A stretch of DNA of 64,000 bases. Source: Piscibacillus salipiscarius JCM 13188 (lineage in GTDB: Bacteria > Bacillota > Bacilli > Bacillales > Alkalibacillaceae). The first letter of the stretch is position 1, and every line of letters starts with the position of its first letter. Positions 9,127 to 18,934 of this stretch are shown one piece after another. Location: contig NZ_BBCD01000005.1 of assembly GCF_001311865.1 (NCBI RefSeq), forward strand, positions 62,001-126,000, written 5' to 3'. The notes below the pieces were generated by a model. That model searched no databases and was not told the DNA's origin. It saw only the letters and a list, made by a program, of their open reading frames with translations. A program made the position numbers and the translations under genes.

Positions 9127-9363
9127 TTATTTTCTCCAAAAAGTCGTATAATCCTTTTTATCCCAAATATTAAAGTCAATTATTTTCTCGAGTAACGAAT
9201 AATCTACTTTCTCGTTCCAAGGAATGCGTATGATTTCCTTTGTATAATCATAGCAAACTTGTTGATATCATCCTCGACATGTTTTATTGTGACACCTTCT
9301 GGGGCAACAGACATATGTTTTTTAGCAACACTAAAAACAATAATAAATGTATCATGATTTCAA
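9127..9363 (-). pseudogene. C-terminal remnant of a DUF1801 (YdhG-like) protein
   Basis: The minus strand reads HDTFIIVFSVAKKHMSVAPE and, after one added base near 9250, YTKEIIRIPWNEKVDYSLLE and a DKKDYTTFWRK ending. This matches the C-terminal half of DUF1801 proteins (the family of the B. subtilis iron chaperone Fra). The N-terminal half is missing: an in-frame stop and a terminator hairpin lie immediately upstream. No start codon is visible. Confidence 0.5.
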
Positions 9364-9369
9364 TTCTAA

Positions 9370-9401
9370 GAAAAAAGAAGCCCTAACGAATTAGGACTTC
9401 C
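9370..9401 (-). terminator. Terminator downstream of the AraC-family gene
   Basis: GAAGTCCTAA and TTAGGGCTTC form a ten-base stem around TTCG, followed by TTTTTT on the minus strand. Confidence 0.75.
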
Positions 9402-9472
9402 TTCAGGTGGATTCTAAAAATTAAATCAAACGTTTTGTTTGAAAGTTTGTAACTTTATTAACCGACTATTTT

Positions 9473-10339
9473 TCACCTTTTTTTCTTTACAGCATACCAA
9501 ATTTCACTATATACATTAGACCGATCAGATAGATCACCTGTAAATGATATATTGGGTGCTTCCACCAATTCATAATCTGAAGAAGGTAGCCATTCAGAAG
9601 CAATTTTTGCCCAAGTGTCCTGCATGACTTTTGGAAATTCACCTTTAGACGAAAAGATGGCCCAATTTAAAGCGGGCACTTCTACTACTTCAAATTCACC
9701 TTCGTCTACTTCTTTAGTCGTTAACACACCAATCATATGATCAAGACTTCCTTGTTCTTCCTGCATATCACCTTCAAAATTATAAGAGGCGTTCACGACT
9801 TGATAAGGTTCTACATTTGCATAGTTATTCAACTTTTCTCTTTGTTCAGGTGAAATACTTCTAGCTAATTTTAAAATCTCCTCATTTTCTCCTTCAAATT
9901 GTATTGGAACTCTTTTCTTCACTCCTACAATCTTAAACGGTTCTTTTTTCATAATCTTATAGTCCATATCTATTCCTCCTTGTATCGTTAATTGGAAGGA
10001 GAGTTTTGGGAATGCTTTAAGTGTATTTTCTATTTTAACTTTAGAAGGATTAATACCAGACCAATCTTTAAAAGCACGTGAAAATCCATCTACCGATTCA
10101 TAACCGTATTTAAAGGCTGCTTCAGTTACACTCATTCCTTCGTTCAGTAAGTCAAAAGTGGCGTTAGAGAACCTTCTATTACGTATATACTCACCTAACG
10201 TCATGCCTGAAAGAAAGGTGAACATCCTTCTGAAATGATATAAAGATGTTCCAGATATCTTCTCAAGCTCTTTGTAGTCTATCTCTTCATTTAAATGATC
10301 TTCAATATACTCTAACGCTTCGTTCATACTTTTAAGCAA
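9473..10339 (-). CDS. AraC-family regulator fused to a GyrI-like effector domain
   Basis: The first 105 residues form a double helix-turn-helix AraC domain (SLYHFRRMFTFLSGMTLGEY and AFKYGYESVDGFSRAFKDW). The rest is a GyrI-like small-molecule-binding domain beginning DYKIMKKEPFKIVGVKKRVP and ending SNVYSEIWYAVKKK. Proteins with this layout (YdeE-like) respond to small hydrophobic or toxic ligands and often control efflux genes. The gene is intact at 288 residues. No target gene is adjacent, so the regulon is not inferred. Confidence 0.82.
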   Translation of the reverse strand: MLKSMNEALEYIEDHLNEEIDYKELEKISGTSLYHFRRMFTFLSGMTLGEYIRNRRFSNATFDLLNEGMSVTEAAFKYGYESVDGFSRAFKDWSGINPSKVKIENTLKAFPKLSFQLTIQGGIDMDYKIMKKEPFKIVGVKKRVPIQFEGENEEILKLARSISPEQREKLNNYANVEPYQVVNASYNFEGDMQEEQGSLDHMIGVLTTKEVDEGEFEVVEVPALNWAIFSSKGEFPKVMQDTWAKIASEWLPSSDYELVEAPNISFTGDLSDRSNVYSEIWYAVKKKR

Positions 10340-10437
10340 TTCATTCCCTCCTTCATGAGTTGATTATATAACCCATTCAACAACGATACCCGATGAAAAA
10401 GAAACGGATTTAGTTGGATTTAATTTAATTATACATG

Positions 10438-10471
10438 ATAAAAAAAGAGCAAATCCCACCGGACATGCTCT
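10438..10471 (-). terminator. Terminator downstream of dus
   Basis: AGAGCA and TGCTCT enclose a GC-rich inner pairing (TCC with GGGA) and are followed by TTTTTTTA on the minus strand. Confidence 0.65.
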
Positions 10472-10486
10472 TCTATAATCGTTATA

Positions 10487-11470
10487 TTAACGCACAGGTT
10501 CTTTATAATTGCTTGCGTAAGCATCTAGCAATTCGCGGACTTCATCAGTCGTTTCCGTGCTCATCAGTTTATTTCTAAGCTCACTCGCCCCGCGAAAGCC
10601 TTTAACATAAATTTTAAAGAAACGGCGAAGTGGCTTAAACACTCGCGGTTCAAGTTCTTCAGAATATTTGTCATGAAGATCGAGTTGCAGTCTCAGAAGA
10701 TCAAGCAACTCCTCGCTTGTGTGCTCTTTTTCTCTTTTTCAAACGCAAAAGGATTATGGAAAACACCGCGACCAATCATAACACCGTCAACACCATATTC
10801 TTGAGCGAGCTCCAGCCCCTTTTGACGATCTGGTATATCACCGTTGATGGTGAGTAGTGTGTGTGGTGCTACTTCGTCACGAAGTTTTTTGATCTCAGGA
10901 ATTAGCTCCCAGTGTGCCGGCACATTACTCATTTCCTTCTTGGTACGAAGGTGAATGGATAAATTCACGATATCCTGTTCCAACAAATGCCTTAACCAAT
11001 CGTGCCACTCATCGACTCTTGAATATCCAAGTCTTGTTTTGACACTAACAGGGAGTCCGCCGGCTTTAGCTGCTTGGACGATTTCTGCAGCAACATCGGG
11101 CCTTCGAATAAGTCCACACCCTTTACCTTTTGTGGCTACATTTGGTGCCGGGCAGCCCATGTTAATATCCACTCCACGATAGCCCATTTCTGCCATCCCA
11201 ATACTCATTTGACGGAAATATTCAGGTTTATCTCCCCAAATATGAGCTACAATGGGTTGTTCATCTTGTGTGTATGTCAAACGACCACGCAAGCTATTGC
11301 GCCCTTCTGGATGACAATAACTTTCGGTATTCGTAAACTCTGTAAAGAACACATCAGGCCTTGCCGCTTCTGTAATCACATGGCGAAACACCACGTCCGT
11401 CACAGCTTCCATTGGCGCCAGCACAAAAAAACGGCTTCGGCAACTCATGCCAAAAATTATCCTTAATCAT
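10487..11470 (-). CDS. dus: tRNA-dihydrouridine synthase, YfjN-like, two frameshifts
   Basis: The enzyme reduces uridines in the D-loop of tRNA using FMN and NADPH. The frame starts [15 protein letters not shown] at 11470 (one extra T in a TTTTTTT run then shifts it), continues [36 protein letters not shown] with the catalytic Cys region, SVKTRLGY, and [23 protein letters not shown], and ends in a helical domain ([20 protein letters not shown]). A second break lies near 10715. It lies beside a RumA-type methyltransferase, the same pairing as yfjN-yfjO in B. subtilis. Confidence 0.85.
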
Positions 11471-11599
11471 ACTTCGAACCCTTTCCTTACAAATCTATAT
11501 CAAAATAATTGTTTGTGTAATCTTTAGCCATTATATAATGTAATAGCAATCGCCAAAAAGTGCAAGGAAATTTAATTAGGAAAATATTGAAAGCTTAGT

Positions 11600-13031
11600 C
11601 TACGATTGTTTTGTTAAGAGAGCAATTGACTCTATATGACTCGTCTGTGGAAACATATCAACTGGCTGCATTCGTTTAACTTCATAGCCTTTTTTGTTAA
11701 GTACTTTAAGTCACGTGCTTGAGTCTCAGGATTACAAGAGATATATACGACCCGAGACGGTTTTAATTTTACTAAACTAGATAAAAAGGCTTCATCACTT
11801 CCGCTCCGAGGTGGATCTAAAAAGACAACATCTATATTCTCACCTTGCGCAGCTAATTGTGTCATGTACTCGCCAGCATCAGCTTGATAAAACCTAGCAT
11901 TCTGTATTCCGTTGCGCTTGGAGTTTCGTATCGCATCTCGAACTGCATCATTGTTTAATTCAACACCAATCACTTTTCCAGCTTTTTTGCTTGCGACAAG
12001 TCCGATTGTTCCAATTCCACAGTAAGCATCCACCACTTTTTCTTTACCAATCAATCCTGCCATTTCAATAGCTTCGTTATAAAGCTTTTCGGTTTGAACA
12101 GGATTAATTTGATAAAAGGATTTAGCAGAGATCTCAAATTCAAGACCACATAACGTATCTATAATCGTTCCTTTACCAAATAAGACTTTTTCTTGATCCC
12201 CAAGTACCATGCTGTCATTTCTTTGATTAATGTTTAGCAAAATAGTCGAGATTTCAGGATGGTCTTTTCGCAAGGCTTTCACAAAGTTCTTCTTACCTTT
12301 GAACATAGGTGAAGCAGCGACGATCACAACCATGATCTCTCCGCTCTTTTTACCGACTTTGACCATGACGTGCCTTAAAAAGCCTTGACCTGTATCTTCG
12401 TTGTATGGTTGGAGCTTAAAGGACTTAGCTAAATCCGTGACCGTTTGGATAATCTCATCGGCTTTCGGGTCATGAATGATGGACCCCATCATTGGGATAA
12501 TTCGATGAGAATTTGGTGCGTATAGCCCGCTGATTATTTGCCGCTTTTTATTTAGGCCAAACGTCATCACATTTTTATTTCGGTAATCATAAGGGTGGTC
12601 CATGGTTATAATCGGTTCTGGCTTACCGAATGGTTTCATAAGGTCATCGACGACCTTTTGCTTGAACCGAGTTTGTGCTTCATAGGTCATGTGCTGAATC
12701 TGACAACCACCACATTCATCATCATACTTTTAGGTTGCCTTGCTCTGTCATCTGAGAAATTAATCAGACGCTTAATTTCTGCATTGAAAAAGCGTCCCTT
12801 TTTATAAATCGTAACTTCAGCCTTTTCACCCGGGAGTAACTGTTCAACCTCAAGCTGCTTCCCGTCCCATTGAACGATTCCTTTACCTTCACTAGTAAGA
12901 CCCTGACAAGTGACTTCAGTAGTGGCAATTTTCTTACCTTGGCTTTGTTTGCCCGTCCCGGCCTGTCTATTTTGGTTTTTGAATTGTTTATTAGGTCTCT
13001 TTTTGAACCCATTATTTTTACGTTTTGACAT
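11600..13031 (-). CDS. 23S rRNA (uracil-5-)-methyltransferase, RumA/YfjO type, two frameshifts
   Basis: This enzyme family uses SAM to make 5-methyluridine in RNA. Residues 1-40 are Lys/Arg/Asn/Gln-rich, then a TRAM domain ([20 protein letters not shown]). Adding one base near 12695 gives [17 protein letters not shown], the CxxC of the Fe-S cluster. The catalytic domain has [19 protein letters not shown] and [13 protein letters not shown] with the catalytic Cys. A second break near 11690 hides the tail, which reads [18 protein letters not shown]. It is a paralogue of the intact gene at 14358-15734 and corresponds best to B. subtilis YfjO. Confidence 0.82.
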
Positions 13032-13158
13032 TTGGAACCTACCAACTTTTCTTTTGTGTTTGACACTCTATTATAAGCTACCCATAGCTTTCAGTAAAAT
13101 ATACTTTAAAAAGAACCTTTTAATCAACATAATTAGCTCGATACCTTACTCGACAAAT

Positions 13159-14027
13159 TTAGTCGGACTGCTTTACGCACAGTAAAGTAACCGTAAACAA
13201 GATGATCACCATTCCAAGAAGTTGAATGATGGACAAATGATCTCCAAGAATCAGAACACCAAATAATGAAGCCGTCACTGGTTCTACCATAGCAACCATA
13301 GAAGCAGTTGTTGGTGTAGTTCGCCTAATTCCAATCATATAGAGTATAAATGATAGACCTGACCCCACAATTCCTATGAGAATAAACCAACCTAGATCAT
13401 TCGATGTCAACACAGCAGCTGCTTCACTATTATCCGAAAAGATAAAAAGTATTAAACAAAATGTGATAAAGGCGATGAATAACGATGGCTGTGGTTTTCC
13501 TTTAGAAGAAGCATTTTTAAAGCCAAAAATGAATACAGCATAGGAAAGACCAGCACCAATTCCTGCAGCCACCCCTATAAAACTAACGGAAATCGAATCG
13601 GTGTTATAGGCACCTGTAAGGAGGACGATCCCTAAAATGACGCCTGCAATACTACCCCATTTAAACCAAGTAGAACGCTCTATTCGAAATATAAAAGAAA
13701 TTAAAAGAACGATTACAGGTGCAGTGTACATTAGTGTAGCTGCCACAGCTACACTTGAGGCTTGAATACTTAAAAAATAAAAAGTAAAGTTTCCAGCTAC
13801 ACCAATACCCGCCAATATGGACCAGAAATATAATTGAGGTGAGTTGATCCAATTTTGTCTAAAGCGCATAAGAAACCATACAAAAAACCTAAAAACCCAA
13901 CAGCACCACGGTAAAATGAAATCACAAGAGGGTCCCAGCCCTTGCTCATTAAAATATCAGCAATCCCACCAGTAATCCCCCAGCATATAGCAGCGAGCAT
14001 AACTAAACCTACACCTGCAAATCTCAT
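13159..14027 (-). CDS. EamA-family drug/metabolite exporter, one frameshift
   Basis: The protein has ten predicted helices in two EamA repeats: MLAAICWGITGGIADILMSK begins the first and IGVAAGIGAGLSYAVFIFGF the second. The family exports amino acids or other metabolites; the substrate is unknown. The start at 14027 follows an ideal AAGGAGG site. The frame is lost near 13862 in a poorly resolved stretch and resumes in another frame (SPQLYFWSILAGIGVAGNFT). About 290 residues, normal for the family. The end overlaps no neighbour. Confidence 0.8.
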
Positions 14028-14267
14028 TTTGTGCCTCCTTACGTAATGATACAACTTTAAGCTCACCCTTTTGAAAACCTTAAGTGAATTTAGAGGGCAT
14101 TAAGCGAATTTTTCTTACCATCAAACATATGATTTCTAAAAAGGTGTTAATACATTTCCTTTATTTTTCTTATCCAAACCTCAATTTCTAGTAAAGATGA
14201 GCACTATTACAACATTTTTTTAAAATGGTAAAATTTTAATTTTTGTGTAGGCGCATTTTATACGAAT

Positions 14268-14305
14268 ACAAAAAAAGAGCATTAAATTGTTTTACAATTC
14301 AATGC
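14268..14305 (-). terminator. Terminator of rlmCD
   Basis: A 12-bp stem (GCATTGAATTGT with ACAATTTAATGC) and a TTTTTTT run on the minus strand. The remaining gap 14028-14357 otherwise shows only a weak pair of TTAAGYGAATT repeats near 14080-14110. Confidence 0.85.
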
Positions 14306-14357
14306 CCATATTTTAATACATTTTTAATATTTAATTAGTTTATTAAGCTAATTTTGA

Positions 14358-15734
14358 CTAATTTTCCAACACCAATTCTGTCACGCTCTCAATATGATTA
14401 CTCTGAGGAAACATATCGACTGGTTGGATCTGTTTAGCACTATAACCGCCATTAGCCAGAATTTTGATATCACGAGCTAATGTTGATGGATTACATGATA
14501 CATACACAATTTTCTCTGGTTTCATATCTATCATGGCTTTTAGTAGTTCTTCATCACAGCCCTTACGCGGAGGGTCAACAACAATGACATCTGGCTTTAG
14601 TCCTTGTGCTTTCCACCAAGGCATCACTTTTTCTGCTTCACCAACAAAGAACTCTGCATTATCAATATGGTTTCGTTTCGCGTTGTCCTTTGCATCGTCA
14701 ACTGCTTGTGGTACTACTTCTACGCCATAAACTTTCTTCGCATGTTGAGCTAAGAAAAGTGATATGCTTCCAATCCCGCAATAAGCATCAATGACCGTTT
14801 CCTTACCGGTTAAATTCGCAAATTGTAAAGCTTGGTCATAGAGGCGCTCAGTCTGTTCAGGATTCACCTGGAAGAAAGAATGCGCTGAAATCGCAAATTC
14901 CAACTCTCCGATTTTATCAATAATGACATCTTTTCCCCATAACATTTTCGACTCGCGTCCTATGATGACGTTCGTCTGCTTAGGGTTATAGTTCTGGATA
15001 ATACCTTTAATATTAGAGTCAAATGCTTTAATTTTTTCAACAAGTTTGTCTTGGTGTGGGATGTCCTTCGTTCGCGTCACAAGAACGACCATCATCTCGC
15101 CTGTATGATAACCGGAACGAACGACGATGTGTCGAATCACACCACGATGTGTTTCTTCATCATAAGGCTCGATGCCAAGTTCTTCTATAATACCGCTCAT
15201 CTCTCGTACGATATGATCATTCGCCTCGTTTTGAACTGGACAAGTATCCATATTGATTATACGGTGACTGCGTTTTTGATAAAATCCTGTTAATACCTTC
15301 CCATCACGTTTGCCAACAGGAATTTGAACTTTATTACGATAACTCCACGGCTCGTCCATTCCAATAACAGGGTGGACAGGTACATCCGACATGTGGGCAA
15401 TTTTGTGCATCACATCTTGCACTTGTTTTTGCTTCATCTTAAGCTGGCGCTCATATGTCATGTGCTGAATTTGACAGCCACCACATTGGTAAAATACTTC
15501 ACAAGGTGGTTCAATGCGATCTTCGCTTGGTTCAATTAACTCAATTAGCTTGCCAAAAGCTATATTTTTCTTAACTTTAACGATTTTTACTTTAGCTTTT
15601 TCACCAGGTAATCCGTACGGGACAAACACTGGATAACCATCAATTTTCCCGACACCATTTCCTTCATGGGTCAAATCAACAAATTCTAAATCTATGTATT
15701 CATTTTTCTTAACTGGTGCAGCTTTTTTCGCCAT
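14358..15734 (-). CDS. rlmCD: 23S rRNA (uracil-5-)-methyltransferase RlmCD
   Basis: The intact 458-residue protein has an N-terminal TRAM domain (LTHEGNGVGKIDGYPVFVPY), the Fe-S cysteines in [19 protein letters not shown], and the SAM-dependent methylase domain with DAYCGIGSISLFLAQ, VVDPPRKGCDEELL and YVSCNPSTLARD. In B. subtilis this protein (YefA) methylates both U747 and U1939 of 23S rRNA. It lies next to dagK, as yefA does next to dgkB in B. subtilis, which supports the name over its paralogue at 11600. Confidence 0.9.
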   Translation of the reverse strand: MAKKAAPVKKNEYIDLEFVDLTHEGNGVGKIDGYPVFVPYGLPGEKAKVKIVKVKKNIAFGKLIELIEPSEDRIEPPCEVFYQCGGCQIQHMTYERQLKMKQKQVQDVMHKIAHMSDVPVHPVIGMDEPWSYRNKVQIPVGKRDGKVLTGFYQKRSHRIINMDTCPVQNEANDHIVREMSGIIEELGIEPYDEETHRGVIRHIVVRSGYHTGEMMVVLVTRTKDIPHQDKLVEKIKAFDSNIKGIIQNYNPKQTNVIIGRESKMLWGKDVIIDKIGELEFAISAHSFFQVNPEQTERLYDQALQFANLTGKETVIDAYCGIGSISLFLAQHAKKVYGVEVVPQAVDDAKDNAKRNHIDNAEFFVGEAEKVMPWWKAQGLKPDVIVVDPPRKGCDEELLKAMIDMKPEKIVYVSCNPSTLARDIKILANGGYSAKQIQPVDMFPQSNHIESVTELVLEN

Positions 15735-15826
15735 TTAAATCCGTCCTTCTATCTTCATTACTTTAATATTATACGTTAAGACATGTACCGATTTAAAGTA
15801 AGAACCGCTACATACCATTAAAATAA

Positions 15827-15854
15827 TTGACAATCACTTAGTCTTGATTATAAT
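15827..15854 (+). promoter_or_regulatory. Consensus sigma-A promoter of a small RNA
   Basis: TTGACA and TATAAT, both perfect, are separated by 16 bases. No open reading frame follows; a terminator lies 130-170 bases downstream. Confidence 0.65.
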
Positions 15855-15860
15855 TATAAG

Positions 15861-16023
15861 TAAATAGTTGTATGTGTCACATTTATGTGGCATATACTTA
15901 AATAAGGTGGGATGCTCCAACATCCCACCCCACGCAGTCCTTGAGCAAGATAAGGCTGTTTACTCTAATAGTTGTTTTTTTCTTCACTACCTTGCTTCCC
16001 TTTTAAGCAAGGTAGTTTATTTT
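15861..16023 (+). ncRNA. Free-standing small RNA, antitoxin-like
   Basis: The segment lies in the 409-base gap between dagK and rlmCD, between a consensus promoter and a strong terminator: a perfect 12-bp stem (ACTACCTTGCTT at 15986-15997, AAGCAAGGTAGT at 16005-16016) followed by TTATTTTT. An inner hairpin pairs GGTGGGATG with CATCCCACC near 15907-15935. No credible reading frame is present. The terminator 5' arm, with one more base (CACTACCTTGCTT), is complementary to 13 nt of the leader of the toxin-like gene at 27063. The terminator also resembles the antisense terminator of that locus. I infer an RNA of about 160 nt, perhaps a trans-acting or orphan antitoxin. Confidence 0.55.
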
Positions 16024-16092
16024 TGTCCAAAGTACTGATCCAATTAAATTAAATTGAACAAAATAACGAACGTATATTCGTGTTTTTGTAAT

Positions 16093-16138
16093 AAAAAAGC
16101 AATTCATTCGGGACACCATTTCCCCAAAATGAATTGCT
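16093..16138 (-). terminator. Terminator of dagK
   Basis: GCAATTCATT pairs with AATGAATTGC, with GGGGA and TCCC pairing inside, followed by TTTTTTA on the minus strand. Confidence 0.85.
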
Positions 16139-16143
16139 CTATT

Positions 16144-17043
16144 TTATTCTATCTCTTCTTTTGGTAAGAAAAATTCAATATGCTTATGAAGTACTTCAAA
16201 TGTGCCAGGCAAATTCCCACCGTATTCTCCATCTAAATTCAACTGCATGGATGGATCTTCTGGGGTGACTTTAATTTGATTAGCGTGTGCATATACAATG
16301 TGTTCATCTTCGATATGTTGTCCTCGAAGTGCTTTGTTTGCTAACAAGACAAACTCAGCTAAATTTAACTTCTTTAAAATCATTAAGTCAAAGTAGCCAT
16401 CATCCATTGTCGCATGTGGCGCTAGCTTTTCAAATCCACCTACTGAATTCGAATTAGATACGAGGAACATCATAATCTCTTCTTCCATCACTTGGTCATC
16501 ATATTCGATGCGAACTTTAGTTGGCCTTAGTGACGGAAGCATCTCGATTCCTTTTAAGTAATAGGCAAGCTGCCCTAACACCGTTTTAAGCTTGCTTGGT
16601 ACTTCATATGTTAACTCTGTGAGTCTGCCGCCACCAGCAATATTCATAAAGTGATGGTCGTTCACTCGGCCAATATCAAGTTTCTTCGTATGGCCTTCAA
16701 CAATGATTTTTAATGCGCGCCTGAAATCACGTGGAACACGTATAGCCCTCGCAAAATCGTTTGTTGTCCCCATTGGAAGAATCCCAAGTCTTGGACGGTA
16801 ATCTGCCCTTGCCATACCATCTACGACTTCATTGACCGTTCCGTCTCCGCCTGCAGCTACAATAAGATCAAATTCACGATCGCAGGCCAATTTTGCAGCG
16901 TCTCTTGCACAACCATCCCCTGTAGTTGCGTGAGCCGACGTTTCGAACCCTGCGATTTCTAATGTTTCAAGGACCTCAGGTAATGCTTTTCGCATTGCCT
17001 CTCGTCCTGATGTTGGGTTATAAATGACACGAGCTCGTTTCAT
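16144..17043 (-). CDS. dagK: Diacylglycerol kinase DagK/DgkB
   Basis: The enzyme phosphorylates diacylglycerol, returning lipid released by lipoteichoic acid synthesis to the phospholipid pathway. The lipid kinase signature is clear: YNPTSGREAM, VAAGGDGTVNEVVDG with the GGDGT nucleotide loop, and LGILPMGTTNDFARA. The C-terminal half has LNLDGEYGG. I place the start at 17043 (MKRARVIYN) because GAAGGTGAG precedes it; an upstream in-frame start adds 13 residues without a good site. It lies downstream of the gat genes, as in B. subtilis. Confidence 0.9.
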   Translation of the reverse strand: MKRARVIYNPTSGREAMRKALPEVLETLEIAGFETSAHATTGDGCARDAAKLACDREFDLIVAAGGDGTVNEVVDGMARADYRPRLGILPMGTTNDFARAIRVPRDFRRALKIIVEGHTKKLDIGRVNDHHFMNIAGGGRLTELTYEVPSKLKTVLGQLAYYLKGIEMLPSLRPTKVRIEYDDQVMEEEIMMFLVSNSNSVGGFEKLAPHATMDDGYFDLMILKKLNLAEFVLLANKALRGQHIEDEHIVYAHANQIKVTPEDPSMQLNLDGEYGGNLPGTFEVLHKHIEFFLPKEEIE

Positions 17044-17113
17044 ACTCTCACCTTCTGTAAATTGCTTATCTAATTCAAGCATACTCCTCTTTGATAAATA
17101 ATGGAAGTACTTT

Positions 17114-17481
17114 TTACTGCCATTCTAAAATTTCAATACGATTCCCGAACGGGTCAGTTACATAGATTCGGTCAGCGCCTGGCAGCTTGTTATCTTGTTT
17201 ATAAGCAACCCCTTTTCCTTCAAGGTGTTTCATGAGCTCATCAAGATTGGTAACTTCTAGTGCTGGATGTGCTTTCTTAGCTGGGTTAAACGGTTCTTCT
17301 ACACCAATATGGATTTGAATATCACCACGTTGAAACCAGACGCCTCCGTTTTTCTTAAGAGCTTCTGGCTTTTCAACTTCTTCAAACCCTAAAGCATCAA
17401 TAAAAATGCTCTTGCTTCATCTTCTGAACCTCTTGGTGCGGCTAATTGTACATGATCAATTTGCTTGAACGTAAAACTCAT
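17114..17481 (-). CDS. VOC-family (glyoxalase-like) protein, one frameshift
   Basis: The gene becomes visible only on joining two frames near 17405 by one added base. The protein reads MSFTFKQIDHVQLAAPRGSE, then ALGFEEVEKPEALKKNGGVW, HIGVEEPFNPAKKAHPALEV and ends YVTDPFGNRIEILEWQ, about 122 residues. This is a vicinal oxygen chelate fold with the two usual beta-alpha-beta-beta-beta modules and metal ligands His and Glu. The reaction is unknown; related proteins include glyoxalases and fosfomycin-resistance enzymes. It sits between gatB and dagK on the same strand. Confidence 0.75.
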
Positions 17482-17503
17482 TCCCCAGCATCTCCTCTCA
17501 AGA

Positions 17504-18934
17504 TTAACGTTTATCAATCTCTTCAACTAAAATTTTGTTAACCATTGGTGGGTTGGCTTGCCCTTTAGTTTTCTTCATCACTTGACCGACTAAGAATTTA
17601 ATAGCTCGGTCTTTACCATTTTGTAGTCAGTAATTGACTGTTCGTTTTCATCTAAAACGCCAGTAATAATCTCGCGAAGCTGACCTTCATCAGAGATTTG
17701 AACGAGACCTTTTTCCTTAACAATCTTCTCTGGGTCGCCGCCATTTGTCATTAACTCAGTAATGACCTTTTTCGCAAGCTTAGAAGATAATGTTCCTTTG
17801 TCGATAAGTTCAATCATCTTCGCTAAGCTCTCAGGCGTAAGAACTAAATCCTGAAGCTCCACTTGTTTCTTATTCATATAACCTGAAATGTCACCCATCA
17901 GCCAGTTCGTCGCCTGTTTTGGATCTGCGCCTTTGGCAATCGTCTCTTCAAAGAAGTCCGACATTTCTTTTGTATTCGTTAAAACGTGCGCGTCATACTC
18001 ATCAAGTCCTAATTCGTTAACATAGCGTTCACGACGAGAGTCAGGTAGTTCTGGAATAGACTGACGAACGCGCTCTTTCCACTCTTCATCGATATAGAGT
18101 GGCACTAAGTCCGGCTCTGGGAAGTAACGGTAATCATCCGAACCTTCCTTAACACGCATCAAGATTGTCTCTTTTGATTTCTCATCATAACGTCTTGTTT
18201 CTTGTAAAATTTCGCCGCCTTGACGCAGTACTTTTTCTTGGCGTTTTTTCTTCGAATTCAAGCCCTTGGCGTACGAAGTTAAATGAGTTTAAGTTTTTAA
18301 GCTCTGTCTTCGTTCCAAACTGTTCCTGTCCAATTGGTCGAAGTGAAATGTTCGCATCACAACGAAGTGACCCTTCCTGCATTTTCACATCAGATACGCC
18401 TGTGAACTGAATGATGTTGCGCAGTTTTTCTAAGTACGCATAAGCTTCTTCAGGTGTTCGCATATCTGGTTCAGATACGATTTCAATTAACGGTGTTCCT
18501 TGACGGTTGTAGTCGACTAATGAATAGCCGTCATCACCGTGAGTTAATTTCCCCGCATCTTCTTCTAAATGAAGGCGAGTAATTCCGATTCGTTTCTTCT
18601 CACCGTTAACTTCAATTTCGATCCAGCCGTTTTCACCAATTGGCTTATCAAATTGCGAAATCTGATACGCTTTCGGGTTGTCTGGATAGAAGTAGTTTTT
18701 GCGGTCAAATTTAGTATCTGTTGCGATTTCACAGTTAAGCGCCATCGCGGCACGCATCGCATAGTTAACCGCTTCTTCATTCAATACGGGTAAAACACCT
18801 GGATACCCTAAGTCAATTGGGTTCACGTTTGTATTTGGCTCATCACCAAAAGCATTCGAGCTTGGGCTGAAAATTTTAGATTTTGTTTTTAACTCTACGT
18901 GTACTTCTAAACCTATCACTGATTCAAAATTCAT
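17504..18934 (-). CDS. gatB: Aspartyl/glutamyl-tRNA amidotransferase subunit B, two frameshifts
   Basis: GatB, with GatA and GatC, converts Glu-tRNA(Gln) or Asp-tRNA(Asn) to the amidated form. The N-terminal frame has [35 protein letters not shown], and [14 protein letters not shown]. The frame breaks near 18255 and resumes with [20 protein letters not shown] and [12 protein letters not shown], the YRYFPEPD signature. A second break near 17620 hides the last 30 residues, ending [13 protein letters not shown] at 17504. Start overlaps the gatA stop by one base. About 477 residues after repair. Confidence 0.92.
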
